From: Acididesulfobacillus acetoxydans
GTDB lineage: Bacteria > Bacillota > Desulfitobacteriia > Desulfitobacteriales > Desulfitobacteriaceae
Length of the DNA: 64,000 nucleotides
Assembly (NCBI RefSeq): GCF_900016645.1
Contig: NZ_CDGJ01000033.1
Reading direction: 5' to 3' (one strand)
Made by a program: the position numbers and the translations under genes. Below, piece by piece: positions 16,456 to 25,137 of this stretch (positions are counted from its first letter, which is position 1; every line of letters begins with the position of its first letter). The notes beneath the pieces were generated by a model. It did no database searches. It was given only the letters and a program-made list of their open reading frames with translations, and was not told the DNA's origin.

Positions 16456-16719
16456 TTGATTCTCATTCATAATTTCAACATTTCGGACGAAAGCAACGGT
16501 GTTCTGGACGGAAACGGCCTTGTTAAGAGGATAACGATTCCGGTGCTGGTAATCCGGGGTGACAGCGACATGATCGTCACTCAGGAAATGGCTGACGAAA
16601 CGGTTAGAGCGATTAGCGCAAAAGCACAGTTTCAGGTTGTAGCGGGCAGCGGCCACGCGGTGTTTATCGACAAGCCCGGAGACTTCATGTCTATGTTTGA
16701 AGCGTTCGTGGGCAAGTGA
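16456..16719 (+). pseudogene. C-terminal remnant of an alpha/beta hydrolase
   Basis: The open frame codes for 87 residues that match only the last third of an alpha/beta hydrolase: the segment ITIPVLVIRGDSDMIV holding the acidic residue, and GSGHAVFIDKPGDF holding the catalytic histidine. The nucleophile elbow and the rest of the fold are absent. It is squeezed between livK and livG, starting 4 bases after livK. It is probably debris from an earlier cluster arrangement. It is not simply a copy of the intact hydrolase at 11982. Confidence 0.75.
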
Positions 16720-16750
16720 CGATCCGCGGGTTGAAAAACGACTGGACTTA

Positions 16751-16771
16751 GGGGGAGGCCCGGCCTCCCCC
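16751..16771 (+). other. Perfect GC-rich hairpin before livG
   Basis: GGGGGAGGCC and its exact complement GGCCTCCCCC are separated by one base. No T-run follows. It could be an mRNA processing or attenuation element that separates the highly expressed binding protein from the membrane components. Confidence 0.5.
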
Positions 16772-16818
16772 TCCCGGGAGTCCATATCCAAGGCATCAAG
16801 GCAGCCCAGGGGGTGAGT

Positions 16819-17577
16819 ATGAGCGAACCTATTATTCGCACGGAACAACTGACGATAAACTTCGGCGGACAGGCGGCCGTCGATCAGGTGAGCCTGGACG
16901 TGGCCGCCCACACTTTCACTTCGATCATCGGTCCCAACGGAGCGGGCAAAACGACGTTCTTTAACTTGCTCAGCGGTGAGCTTCAACCCAGCGCCGGGAA
17001 GATCTTCTTCAAAGGGCAAGAGATCACCCGCCTGCCGGCTCACGAACGCACGCGCCGGGGTCTGGGCCGCACCTTTCAGATTACCAACGTCTTTCCCCAC
17101 TTGACGGTGCGGGAAAATGTCCGCTTGGCCGTTCAAGCCCGGGCGGGAGTGCACTACCGGCTCCTGCGCCACCACCGCAAATACAGGCAGTTTGCCGAGA
17201 AAGCGGAGGATCTGCTCGAATCCGTCTATCTCGGCGATAAAATGGACCTCCCGGCCCAGGCCCTGGCCCACGGGGACAAACGCAAATTGGAATTGGCGAT
17301 TATCCTGGCTCTGGAAGCGGAGGTCCTCCTTTTGGATGAACCCACGGCCGGAATGGCCGTCGAAGAAGTACCCGGGATTCTCGAACTTCTGGGGCAGTTG
17401 AAAGCCGGGGGGGAGCACACGATCCTGCTGGTCGAGCACAAGCTGGATATGGTCCTCTCCCTCTCCGACACCTTAGTGGTTCTCGTCAACGGGCGTCTGC
17501 TGGCTGCGGGGGAACCGCGGCAGATCATGGACAATGACACGGTCCAGGCGGCTTATCTGGGAGGTATGCCCTTATGA
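16819..17577 (+). CDS. livG: Liv-type ABC transporter ATP-binding protein 1
   Basis: A 252-residue ABC ATPase of the LivG type. Walker A is GPNGAGKTT, followed by GRTFQITNVFPHLTVREN typical of LivG, and Walker B LLLDEPTAGM. The signature motif is degenerate (ALAHGDKRKLELA). The C-terminal LivG tail (LAAGEPRQIMDNDTVQAAYLG) is complete. ATG 16819 was preferred to GTG 16813 because GGGGG lies 5 bases upstream. It powers import together with the next gene, with which it overlaps by 4 bases. Confidence 0.93.
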   Translation: MSEPIIRTEQLTINFGGQAAVDQVSLDVAAHTFTSIIGPNGAGKTTFFNLLSGELQPSAGKIFFKGQEITRLPAHERTRRGLGRTFQITNVFPHLTVRENVRLAVQARAGVHYRLLRHHRKYRQFAEKAEDLLESVYLGDKMDLPAQALAHGDKRKLELAIILALEAEVLLLDEPTAGMAVEEVPGILELLGQLKAGGEHTILLVEHKLDMVLSLSDTLVVLVNGRLLAAGEPRQIMDNDTVQAAYLGGMPL

Positions 17578-18299
17578 TCTTGGAACTCAGGCAGGTGAAA
17601 ACGAATATCAACCAATTCCGGATTTTAGAGGACATCACGTTCGCGGTGCCGGAGGGTCAGGTTACGGTCATTCTCGGCCGCAACGGGGCGGGCAAGACGA
17701 CCACCCTGCGCAGTATCATGGGCTTGGCCCCCCCCGCCCGGGGTCAGATTCTTCTGGACGGGAAAGCGCTCGAGGGTTTGCCCCCGCACGTAATTGCCCG
17801 CAAGGGGGTGGGTTTTGTGCCGGAAGATCAGGCAGTCTTCTCCGCTTTGACGGTGGGCGAGAACCTGCGCCTGGCTATGCGGAGGCGGGACAAAGCCGCG
17901 GAGGCGAGACTGGCTTTTGTCCTGGACGTTTTTCCCGATCTGAAGGAAAAGCTGACGCGCAAAGGCGGAGGTCTGAGCGGCGGCCAGAAGCAGATGCTCG
18001 CCATCGGCCGCGCCCTCGTTCAGGATAACCGGGTGCTTTTGGTGGACGAACCCAGCAAAGGTCTGGCTCCGATCATGGTGGAGAAACTGGCCGAGGCTTT
18101 GCGGCTCATCAGAGCGCAGACGACCGTCGTGCTGGTCGAGCAAAATTTCGCCTTGGCCAGTGCCGTGGGGGGGCGCTATGTCATCATCGATGACGGGCGG
18201 ACAGTGCGTGAGGGGGTTCTGAGCGAGTTGGAACAGGACCGGGAGCTGCTCCGCCGTTACCTGGGTATCAGTACGGGTCAAAGGGGGAGGGCGGGCTAA
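17574..18299 (+). CDS. livF: Liv-type ABC transporter ATP-binding protein 2
   Basis: A 241-residue LivF-type ATPase with Walker A GRNGAGKTT, the LivF segment GVGFVPEDQAVFSALTVGEN, signature LSGGQKQMLAIGRAL and Walker B VLLVDEPSKGLAP. It forms a heterodimer with LivG on the inner face of the membrane. The ATGA overlap with livG, and the TAATG junction with livH, show a tightly coupled operon. Confidence 0.94.
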   Translation: MILELRQVKTNINQFRILEDITFAVPEGQVTVILGRNGAGKTTTLRSIMGLAPPARGQILLDGKALEGLPPHVIARKGVGFVPEDQAVFSALTVGENLRLAMRRRDKAAEARLAFVLDVFPDLKEKLTRKGGGLSGGQKQMLAIGRALVQDNRVLLVDEPSKGLAPIMVEKLAEALRLIRAQTTVVLVEQNFALASAVGGRYVIIDDGRTVREGVLSELEQDRELLRRYLGISTGQRGRAG

Positions 18300-19168
18300 T
18301 GGGCATGGCAACTTTTATTAACTTAACCGTCAACGGGCTTTCCACAGGGATGATGATCTTTCTCCTGGCTTCCGGCCTCTCCCTCATCTTCGGTCTCATG
18401 GGCGTTCTCAACTTTGCCCACGGCAGTTTGTTCATGCTCGGGGGGTATACCGGAGTGGTGGTTTTTGCCCACAGCGGCAGTTTTATCCTGGCGCTGGTCA
18501 GCGCGATGCTGGTGGGGGTCTCGGTAGGCTGGGTGGTCGAGAGGCTGACCGTGCGGCGGGTTTACGGCAATGCCATCGCCCAGATTCTGATCACCACGGG
18601 TGTGATGATCGTCCTCAATGAATTGGTCAAGGCCGTCTTCGGGCCGGATATCATTGCGACCCCGGTCCCGCCGCTCTTGGCGGGCAGTTGGGCCATCGGC
18701 AGCGTCATTCTGATCAAGTACCGGCTCTTCACCCTGGCGGTGGGGCTGGTGGTAGCGGTCACGGTCCATCTCCTCCTCACCAAGACGCGCCTGGGCATGG
18801 TCGTCCGGGCCGGGGTGGAGAATCCCGAAATGGTGCAGGCCCTGGGCATCAATATCCGGCAGGTGTTCAGCCTGGTCTTCGCTTTCGGAGCCGCCTTGGC
18901 GGCCCTGGGGGGTGTGATGATGGCTCCGGCCGTCGGCGCGGTCAACCCGGACATGGGCTTGCAGAACCAGATGCTGGCCTTCATTGTGGTCGTTATCGGC
19001 GGGATGGGGAGTTTCCTCGGCTCGGCTCTGGGCAGTATCCTGGTGGGTCTGGCCGGGGCTTACACGGCCTGGTTTCTGCCCGAAGCCTCCCTGGCCGTGA
19101 ATGTGCTCCTCATGGCGGTGGTTCTTCTGCTGAGACCGAACGGTTTATTTGGGATGGGGGGTGAGTGA
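18299..19168 (+). CDS. livH: Liv-type ABC transporter permease 1
   Basis: A 289-residue LivH-type permease with about eight hydrophobic helices. Characteristic segments are GLSLIFGLMGVLNFAHGSLFML near the start and the VLLLRPNGLFG terminus. It forms the membrane channel with LivM. ATG 18299 overlaps the livF stop; ATG 18305 is equally possible. In this operon the ATPases precede the permeases, unlike the common order permeases-then-ATPases. Confidence 0.93.
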   Translation: MGMATFINLTVNGLSTGMMIFLLASGLSLIFGLMGVLNFAHGSLFMLGGYTGVVVFAHSGSFILALVSAMLVGVSVGWVVERLTVRRVYGNAIAQILITTGVMIVLNELVKAVFGPDIIATPVPPLLAGSWAIGSVILIKYRLFTLAVGLVVAVTVHLLLTKTRLGMVVRAGVENPEMVQALGINIRQVFSLVFAFGAALAALGGVMMAPAVGAVNPDMGLQNQMLAFIVVVIGGMGSFLGSALGSILVGLAGAYTAWFLPEASLAVNVLLMAVVLLLRPNGLFGMGGE

Positions 19169-19169
19169 G

Positions 19170-20339
19170 ATGGCTCGGTTCCTGCGCAAGCCTGATAGCT
19201 CTGAGGTACGGCTGCCGGGGGCAGAGGACGCCGGGGATTATAAGGAAGGGCCGGCGCGGACGGAATCCCCGGCGCGGACGGAACCGCCTGCGGGAACGGC
19301 TGCCCCCCACGGCCGGGCTAAGGTGCCCGGACTCGGGCGGCCCGGGCGCGAGGTCTTGCTCTGGGTGTCGGGATTGCCCGTACTGGTGGTGCTGATTTTG
19401 GCCGTGCTGCCCCTTCTCACATCGTCTTACGCGCTTTTCAACCTCATGGACCAGATTCTCATTCTGGGCGTCTTTGCCATGAGTTACGATATCCTTTTGG
19501 GCTATACGGGCATCGTCTCTTTCGGCCATGTGCTCTTCTTCGGCACAGGTGCTTACACGGTGGCCATCATCCTGAAACACACCGGGCCGGGCTTAGGTTT
19601 TCTGCTCCTGGCGGTGTTCGGCACGGTGCTCATCTCCTTGGTGATTTCCCTCGTGATTGGGTATTTGTCCTTGCGCGTGAAGGACGTCTATTATGCCATG
19701 ATTACGCTGGCTTTCGCGGAGCTTTTTGCCATCATCGCCGAAAAATGGCGGGGGGCAACGAACGGGGCGGATGGGTTCAGTTTCCGGATTCCGCACTTTT
19801 TGGAGGATCCCATCCTCTTTTATTACTTCATCTTGGTTTTTGCGGTCCTGACCGTGATTTTGGTGCGGCGGTTTATTCACTCCCCGACCGGCCGGGTTTT
19901 GCTCTCGATCCGGGAAAACGAGAAACGGGCGGAGTTTTTGGGCTATAACGTGATCCGCTTCAAACTGATTTCCACCCTGGTCGCAGGGGTGGTGGCCGGC
20001 CTGGCCGGTATCGCCTGGGCCTTGCAGCAGGCCTTTGTGAGCACGGGTGTGATGGCGACGGACAAAACGATCGATGCCTTGCTGATAACGACCATCGGCG
20101 GGAGCGGAACGCTTTACGGGGCTTTCATCGGTTCCGGACTCACCAATTTTGCCAGCGACCGGCTTTCCAGCCTGGCCGAACATTATCCTCTCCTGCAGCG
20201 CTGGCACCTCATTTTCGGTTTGTTGTACATCCTGATCGTTCTCTTTTTCCCCGGCGGCATCCTGGGCTTCTTCCGGGGGAAACGGGCGGGCAAAGGGGCA
20301 CGGGGTTACAGAACGGGGTTGCAGAAAGGTCAAAGGTGA
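19170..20339 (+). CDS. livM: Liv-type ABC transporter permease 2
   Basis: A 389-residue LivM-type permease. About 65 hydrophilic residues (two ARTE-P repeats, rich in Pro, Ala, Gly, Arg) precede the first helix; family members normally start close to it. The core has the family segments DILLGYTGIVSFGHVLFFG and TIGGSGTLYGAFIG. ATG 19170 follows GGGGGGTGAG and directly follows the livH stop; an upstream in-frame TTG at 19149 was rejected. The basic tail after the last helix is cytoplasmic. Confidence 0.92.
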   Translation: MARFLRKPDSSEVRLPGAEDAGDYKEGPARTESPARTEPPAGTAAPHGRAKVPGLGRPGREVLLWVSGLPVLVVLILAVLPLLTSSYALFNLMDQILILGVFAMSYDILLGYTGIVSFGHVLFFGTGAYTVAIILKHTGPGLGFLLLAVFGTVLISLVISLVIGYLSLRVKDVYYAMITLAFAELFAIIAEKWRGATNGADGFSFRIPHFLEDPILFYYFILVFAVLTVILVRRFIHSPTGRVLLSIRENEKRAEFLGYNVIRFKLISTLVAGVVAGLAGIAWALQQAFVSTGVMATDKTIDALLITTIGGSGTLYGAFIGSGLTNFASDRLSSLAEHYPLLQRWHLIFGLLYILIVLFFPGGILGFFRGKRAGKGARGYRTGLQKGQR

Positions 20340-20375
20340 ATTTTGCGAGAGAGTTTTAAGCGAGGGGTGAGGTCA

Positions 20376-20528
20376 ATGCGGCTGCGAGAGCAGATGCGGG
20401 CCCAAACCCCCCTGGGGCGCTTAGGGCAGGCGCGTGATGTGGCCAACGCTTATCTGTTCCTGGCTTCCGACGAGGCCGCCTTTATCAACGGCGCGGTTTT
20501 GAGTGTCGACGGCGGATTGACCTTGTAA
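20376..20528 (+). pseudogene. C-terminal remnant of a short-chain dehydrogenase
   Basis: Fifty residues matching only the extreme C-terminus of short-chain dehydrogenase/reductases: TPLGRLGQARDVANAYLFLASDEAAFINGAVLSVDGGLTL holds the family's conserved PLGR...FL.S..A..I.G....VDGG pattern. The nucleotide-binding Rossmann part and catalytic YxxxK are missing. A purine-rich site (GAGGGGTGAGG) precedes ATG 20376, so a short peptide might be made. It ends the transporter operon and, like the hydrolase remnant, suggests a once larger catabolic cluster. Confidence 0.75.
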
Positions 20529-20650
20529 AGCTTAGGTTCGAGGAGAATAAGGTCGACGGGGGGGAATTGGACGGGTTAGAGGTCGAAGAGGATCGGCGGC
20601 AGGGAGTCGGCGCGGCCTGTTCTGAGCGATCCGGTTTGCGGCGAGTCGAT

Positions 20651-20680
20651 TTGAAGATCGCGAAGGTTTCGTAGTATGAT
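20651..20680 (+). promoter_or_regulatory. Probable promoter of the ammonium-sensor operon
   Basis: TTGAAG (20651-20656) and TATGAT (20675-20680) are 18 bases apart. If real, transcription starts near 20687, so the earlier in-frame ATG at 20676 could not be used and translation would begin at ATG 20751. Confidence 0.45.
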
Positions 20681-20750
20681 AGGGGCAATGTTAGCCGCTC
20701 CGAATAAGCGCGCGGGGTCGGCAAGGCAAAACGAGGAGCATGAGCGGTTC

Positions 20751-22688
20751 ATGGAAGTCGATCTTAATCATCTCTGGCTGATCGTCAGCGCCTGTTTTGT
20801 TTTTTTTATGCAGGCCGGTTTTGTTTGCTATGAGGTCGGATTTATCCAATCGAAAAACGTGATCAGTGTAGCCATTGAAAATATACTGACCTTTATCATC
20901 ACTACCTTGGTTTTTTCCTTTTTGGGTTTTGCCCTCATGTTCGGCCCCGGCCCTTGGGGTCTCTTCGGCGGGCATTACTGGTTATTGAATAATCTGGCTC
21001 AGGCCCACAACTCCCTGGGTTTTGTCTTCGTCTTTTTTGAGCTGATGTTTGCCGGCACAGCCGTGACCATTGTTTCGGGCAGCATGTCGGAGAGAACCCG
21101 CCTGCTGCCTTTGCTGCTGGCCGCGGTTATCCTGGCTGGGTTTATCTACCCTCTTTTCGGACATTGGGTCTGGGGGGACCTTTTCCTAAATCAACCGGCC
21201 TGGTTAAAAAATCTTGGGTTCATGGATTTTGCCGGAGCCACGGTGGTTCACGCGACCGCAGGCTGGGTATCTCTGGCCGGTATCATCGTCGTGGGGCCAC
21301 GCAAGGATAAGTGGGATGAAGAAGGCAAGATCAAGAAATTAGGCCGCTCCAATATTCCTTTTGCGGCCTTGGGCACGTTTATTCTCTGGTTCAGTTGGTT
21401 CGGCTTCAACGGGGGCAGCCTGCTTGAATTCAATGATCGGATCGGGCTGATTCTCTTAAATACGAACTTCTCGGCGGCGGCCGGCGTGGTCGGCGCTATT
21501 TTGACGACCCGCTTCTTTATTCGTGACCACAGCTATATGGAGGCGATTTTCGCCGGCGCCCTGGGCGGCCTGGTCGCCATCACCGCCAGCTCAAACTACC
21601 TGGAGCCGCTGGCTGCGGTCATGGTGGGTTTCATCTCCGGTTCCGTCGTTGTTCTGGCCGGGTTGTTGCTGGAGAAACTAGGCCTGGATGATGCTGTGGG
21701 CGCGGTGCCGATCCATGGTTTCGGCGGTGCAGCGGGCACGATCTTATTGGCCTTTTTCGCCTCTCCGCAATTTCTGGGCGGACAGTCGCGTTTGCTTAAG
21801 TTCTTCGTGCAATTGTTGGGCGTAACGGTAAACTTCGTCTGGTCTTTCGGCTTAGGCCTCCTCATGTTTTACCTGATTAAGAAAAGGTTTGGCTTGCGGG
21901 TGACGGAGGAAGAAGAGGAGAAAGGTCTGAACATCGTCGAATTCGGCGACATTTATTCCTGGCAGGAATATTTGAAAATCACGCATTACGAAAATTTAAC
22001 CCAGGATCTCAGCGGCAAGATTCAACAGCAGAATCAACTCTTGCAGAAACAGGCTAAGCTTTTGGCGGAAACACAGGAACACGAACGGGTGAAATTGGCC
22101 CGGGATCTGCATGACGGGGTCGGGCAGTCCCTGGCGGCGCTTAAGTTGCAGTTGGGCCTGATCGCCAACAAGGTCAGAATGGAGGAAAAAGATCCCGCGT
22201 TGAGTGAACAGGTCGAACGGACCGTCCGCCTAACCACGGAAACTATTGAGGAGATCCGGGGCGTTCTCTTCAATTTGAAACCGGGCATTCTGGAGAGGAA
22301 AGGGTTGAAATCAGCGATTGAAGAGATCCTGAGGACTTTGGGCAAGACGGGTGAAATAAGGTTCGAGTTCAGCCTCTCGGCGGAAATGCCCCCCTGGGAA
22401 GATACCGCGGTTCTCAATCTTTACCGGGTTATCCAGGAATGTCTGGCAAATATCTTGAAACACGCCCAGGCAACGGAAGTCAAGCTTCACTTTTCGCTCC
22501 TCAGGAGTGACCTCTACCTCTTTCAAATCAGCGACAACGGGCGCGGTTTCAATCCGGACGAGGTTCACACCGGCTTAGGCCTCAGCTCTATGCAGGAGAG
22601 GCTGAAGATGTTGGGAGGAAAGCTTAGGATTGTCACGGCGGAAAGCCGGGGGACGAGCATCCTGATGGAGGTGCCTTATGAGGGTTAG
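20751..22688 (+). CDS. Ammonium transporter-histidine kinase fusion (ammonium sensor)
   Basis: A 645-residue fusion. Residues about 1-390 form an Amt/Rh ammonium channel with some eleven helices, including FGHWVWG and DDAVGAVPIHGFGG, which keep the two pore histidines of AmtB. A linker and a glutamine-rich coiled coil (about 415-445) lead to a NarX-type kinase: H-box with His454 (ARDLHDGVGQSLAALKLQL), N-box VIQECLANILKHAQAT, G1 DNGRGF and GLGLSSMQERL. It should sense external ammonium and phosphorylate the next gene's product. ATG 20751 is preferred, though ATG 20676 would add 25 residues. Confidence 0.92.
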   Translation: MEVDLNHLWLIVSACFVFFMQAGFVCYEVGFIQSKNVISVAIENILTFIITTLVFSFLGFALMFGPGPWGLFGGHYWLLNNLAQAHNSLGFVFVFFELMFAGTAVTIVSGSMSERTRLLPLLLAAVILAGFIYPLFGHWVWGDLFLNQPAWLKNLGFMDFAGATVVHATAGWVSLAGIIVVGPRKDKWDEEGKIKKLGRSNIPFAALGTFILWFSWFGFNGGSLLEFNDRIGLILLNTNFSAAAGVVGAILTTRFFIRDHSYMEAIFAGALGGLVAITASSNYLEPLAAVMVGFISGSVVVLAGLLLEKLGLDDAVGAVPIHGFGGAAGTILLAFFASPQFLGGQSRLLKFFVQLLGVTVNFVWSFGLGLLMFYLIKKRFGLRVTEEEEEKGLNIVEFGDIYSWQEYLKITHYENLTQDLSGKIQQQNQLLQKQAKLLAETQEHERVKLARDLHDGVGQSLAALKLQLGLIANKVRMEEKDPALSEQVERTVRLTTETIEEIRGVLFNLKPGILERKGLKSAIEEILRTLGKTGEIRFEFSLSAEMPPWEDTAVLNLYRVIQECLANILKHAQATEVKLHFSLLRSDLYLFQISDNGRGFNPDEVHTGLGLSSMQERLKMLGGKLRIVTAESRGTSILMEVPYEG

Positions 22689-23322
22689 GGTTTTTTTGGC
22701 GGATGACCATAAAATACTGCGGGAATCCCTGGTAATTTTGCTTCAGCAAGAAAAGGATCTTGAGGTCGTCGGCGAGGCGGCGGACGGTCAGGAGGCTGTT
22801 CGGGAAATTCTGCGCTTAGAGCCGGACATAGCCATTCTGGATATTTCCCTGCCCAGGCTCAACGGCTTAGACGCGGCGGCCCGGCTTAAACGTGAGCGGC
22901 CGGGGACCAAAATCATTATTTTGACGATGCACAAGAATGAGGAGTTTGTCGCGCGCGCCTATCAACTGGAGGTCAACGGCTATGTGCTGAAAGAAAATGC
23001 CCTCGAAGAACTTCTCGACTGCATCAGGACCGTCCAAGCCGGAGGAATTTACCTTTCGTCGGATATTACGTCGACGGTCGTGGCCGGCTTCGTGGAAAAC
23101 TTCAGCCAAAAGAAAGGCAAGAGAGAGGTGATTTCGGTCCGAGAGAGGGAAATCGTGCAGCTCTTGGCCGAAGGAAACAGCAACAAAGAGATCGCCCGGA
23201 GTCTTAATTTGAGCTTAAAGACGGTAGAAACCCATCGCGCTAACATTATGCGCAAACTGGGGTTTAAGAGCATTACGGATTTGGTCCTCTATGCCGTGCG
23301 CAATCACCTCATAGAGCCGTGA
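22678..23322 (+). CDS. NarL/LuxR-family response regulator
   Basis: A 214-residue regulator. The receiver has DD at 9-10, phospho-acceptor Asp55 (ILDISLPRLNG) and Lys in VLKENA. The C-terminal LuxR-type helix-turn-helix (about 148-205) reads VREREIVQLLAEGNSNKEIA, then KTVETHRANIMRKL. It overlaps the Amt-kinase gene by 11 bases and must be its partner, because NarX-type kinases pair with NarL-type regulators. The downstream amt gene is the obvious target, inferred from position. Confidence 0.94.
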   Translation: MRVRVFLADDHKILRESLVILLQQEKDLEVVGEAADGQEAVREILRLEPDIAILDISLPRLNGLDAAARLKRERPGTKIIILTMHKNEEFVARAYQLEVNGYVLKENALEELLDCIRTVQAGGIYLSSDITSTVVAGFVENFSQKKGKREVISVREREIVQLLAEGNSNKEIARSLNLSLKTVETHRANIMRKLGFKSITDLVLYAVRNHLIEP

Positions 23323-23675
23323 AAATACAGGTAAGGAAAATACAGACGACGCTCGGCCTGAAACAGTGAGAGACCGGCGCCCGACAAAGGACGAGGGGTG
23401 CGGAACGGATGATTGGCGCGCGAAATGAAAGCAATCGGTGTCCGACAGAAATGATTGTCGTAAACGGGCTGATGAAAAGGTACGGGAGGAATTAGCCCAA
23501 AGGCCTATTCGTAATCTCATGGGCTGCCTGAAACCCAGAAAAATGGCTGTGGAGAAGTTCTGAAAAAATACAGAGATAATTTTGCCGAAATACGGAAAAA
23601 CCCTGATTAACGGAAACGTGACCCTGTCTTAAGCTATTCTTGTACGCAATCATTAGACAGCGGGAGGGTTTCGTT
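23323..23675 (+). other. 353-base gap upstream of amt
   Basis: No convincing gene is present. The motif GAAAATACAG or a near match occurs three times (about 23322, 23336 and 23566), with a related CGAAATACGG near 23590. Repeated motifs upstream of amt and just after a response regulator could be binding sites for that regulator. No clean sigma-A promoter or known riboswitch was recognised, and a sigma-54 promoter was not seen. Confidence 0.35.
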
Positions 23676-24893
23676 ATGATCAACAGCGGAGATACGGCCT
23701 TTGTCCTCATCAGCGCCGCCTTGGTTTGTCTTATGACACCGGGACTGGCCTTTTTTTACGGAGGACTGGTGCGGAAAAAGAACGTTTTGACCATCATGAT
23801 TCAGAGTTTCGTCTCCATGGGAATCGTTACAGCCATTTGGGTCTTGGGGGGATTCAGCCTGGCCTTCGGCCCGGACTATCACGGGATTATCGGCAATCTT
23901 CAATACTTTGGTTTGCGGGGTGTGGGCCTGGCGCCCAATCCGATGCACGGGCCCACGATCCCATTCTTAGTCTTTTTTGTCTACCAGGAGATGTTCGCTA
24001 TTATTACCCCGGCTCTGATCACGGGTGCCTTTGCCGACAGGGTCAGTTTTAAGAGCTACCTTAAGTTCCTGGTCCTCTGGAGTATACTGGTCTACATTCC
24101 TCTGGCCCACTGGATCTGGGGCGGAGGTTTTCTGGCCCAAATGGGTCTGGTCGACTTTGCCGGCGGCATCGTCGTGCACGTGAGTGCCGGAGTCGCCGCT
24201 CTGGCTTCGGTCTTCTTTGTCGGTAAACGGGTTCTGGCTCCCGGGGAAACTACCGGTCCGCACAACATTGCCTTTGTCGCCTTGGGAACCGGGCTCTTGT
24301 GGTTTGGTTGGTTCGGTTTCAACGGAGGGAGTGCTCTGGCGGCCAATGGAGTTGCGGCGACTGCCTTCGTGAACACCGATATTGCCGGGTCCATGGCCAT
24401 GATCACTTGGCTTCTCATCTCGTGGGTGCACGAAAAGAAACCGACCATGGTGGGAGTTCTCACTGGCGCAGTGGCCGGTTTGGCGACCATCACCCCGGCG
24501 GCGGGTTATGTCCGCCCCTGGGCCGCGCTGATTATCGGCGTTTTGGCGGCGATCGTCTGTTACCTGGCGGTACAGGTCAGAATCAAGCTGGACTGGGATG
24601 ACGCGCTCGACGTCTGGGGCGTGCACGGAGTCGGCGGTATTCTCGGTTCCATCCTGGTCGGGGTGTTCGCAGTCTCCGCCGTGAATCAGACCAGCGGTTT
24701 GATTCAGGGCAACGTGCACCAGTTTCTCGTTCAGGTGCTCGGGGTGGCCTTCGCCACTCTGTATGCTTTCGGTGTCACTTACTTGATCCTGAAAGTGATC
24801 AATTTCTTCGAACCCGTTCGCGTATCCAAAGAAGTGGAGATTCAGGGTCTCGATAGTGCCATTCACGGCGAAACAGCCTACGATCTCCAATAG
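23676..24893 (+). CDS. amt: Ammonium transporter
   Basis: A 405-residue Amt/AmtB channel with eleven predicted helices, starting INSGDTAFVLISAALVCLMTPGLAFFYGG, the canonical Amt N-terminus. The twin pore histidines lie in LAHWIWGGG and DVWGVHGVGG. It takes up ammonium across the cell membrane as a trimer. ATG 23676 follows GGGAGGG at 8 bases; an upstream extension was rejected. No GlnK/PII gene is adjacent, which is unusual, since amt is often paired with glnK. The linked Amt-kinase may substitute for PII-type control. A strong terminator follows. Confidence 0.96.
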   Translation: MINSGDTAFVLISAALVCLMTPGLAFFYGGLVRKKNVLTIMIQSFVSMGIVTAIWVLGGFSLAFGPDYHGIIGNLQYFGLRGVGLAPNPMHGPTIPFLVFFVYQEMFAIITPALITGAFADRVSFKSYLKFLVLWSILVYIPLAHWIWGGGFLAQMGLVDFAGGIVVHVSAGVAALASVFFVGKRVLAPGETTGPHNIAFVALGTGLLWFGWFGFNGGSALAANGVAATAFVNTDIAGSMAMITWLLISWVHEKKPTMVGVLTGAVAGLATITPAAGYVRPWAALIIGVLAAIVCYLAVQVRIKLDWDDALDVWGVHGVGGILGSILVGVFAVSAVNQTSGLIQGNVHQFLVQVLGVAFATLYAFGVTYLILKVINFFEPVRVSKEVEIQGLDSAIHGETAYDLQ

Positions 24894-25040
24894 CTCGCAC
24901 CAGGGGCCGGTGTATCTGCCGTGTTCAGCGCGGGAAGCGGTTACCGGACTGGGTCGTCGCTTGAACGATTTCCCCGGCTGGTGCAGGCGAACAGTGTTTT
25001 AGCCCCCTACCGGTGCTGCGGCCGGGCTAGGGGGTCGGCA

Positions 25041-25080
25041 GAGAATCAGCCCGGGCAAAGCCTGGGCTGATTCTCGTTTT
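25041..25080 (+). terminator. Intrinsic terminator after amt
   Basis: A 15-bp stem GAGAATCAGCCCGGG (25041-25055) with its complement at 25061-25075 (one wobble pair), five-base loop, followed by GTTTTCGTTGTT. A second smaller hairpin, CCCCCTA/TAGGGGG, lies upstream at 25003-25034. Confidence 0.85.
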
Positions 25081-25137
25081 CGTTGTTCCAGAGTGCGGGT
25101 TTTTGCCGTGTCTCAGTCGGGGAAAGAATGTTTCGAG

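Noticed and set aside
16348..17439. Minus-strand frame opposite livG
   Set aside because: The plus-strand ABC ATPase is clear and the antisense protein has no recognisable domain.
23451..23495. 14-residue peptide resembling the start of an ABC ATPase
   Set aside because: Too short to call; it may be a remnant but could be chance.
23323..23675. Known riboswitch upstream of amt
   Set aside because: No conserved core of any riboswitch I know could be identified.
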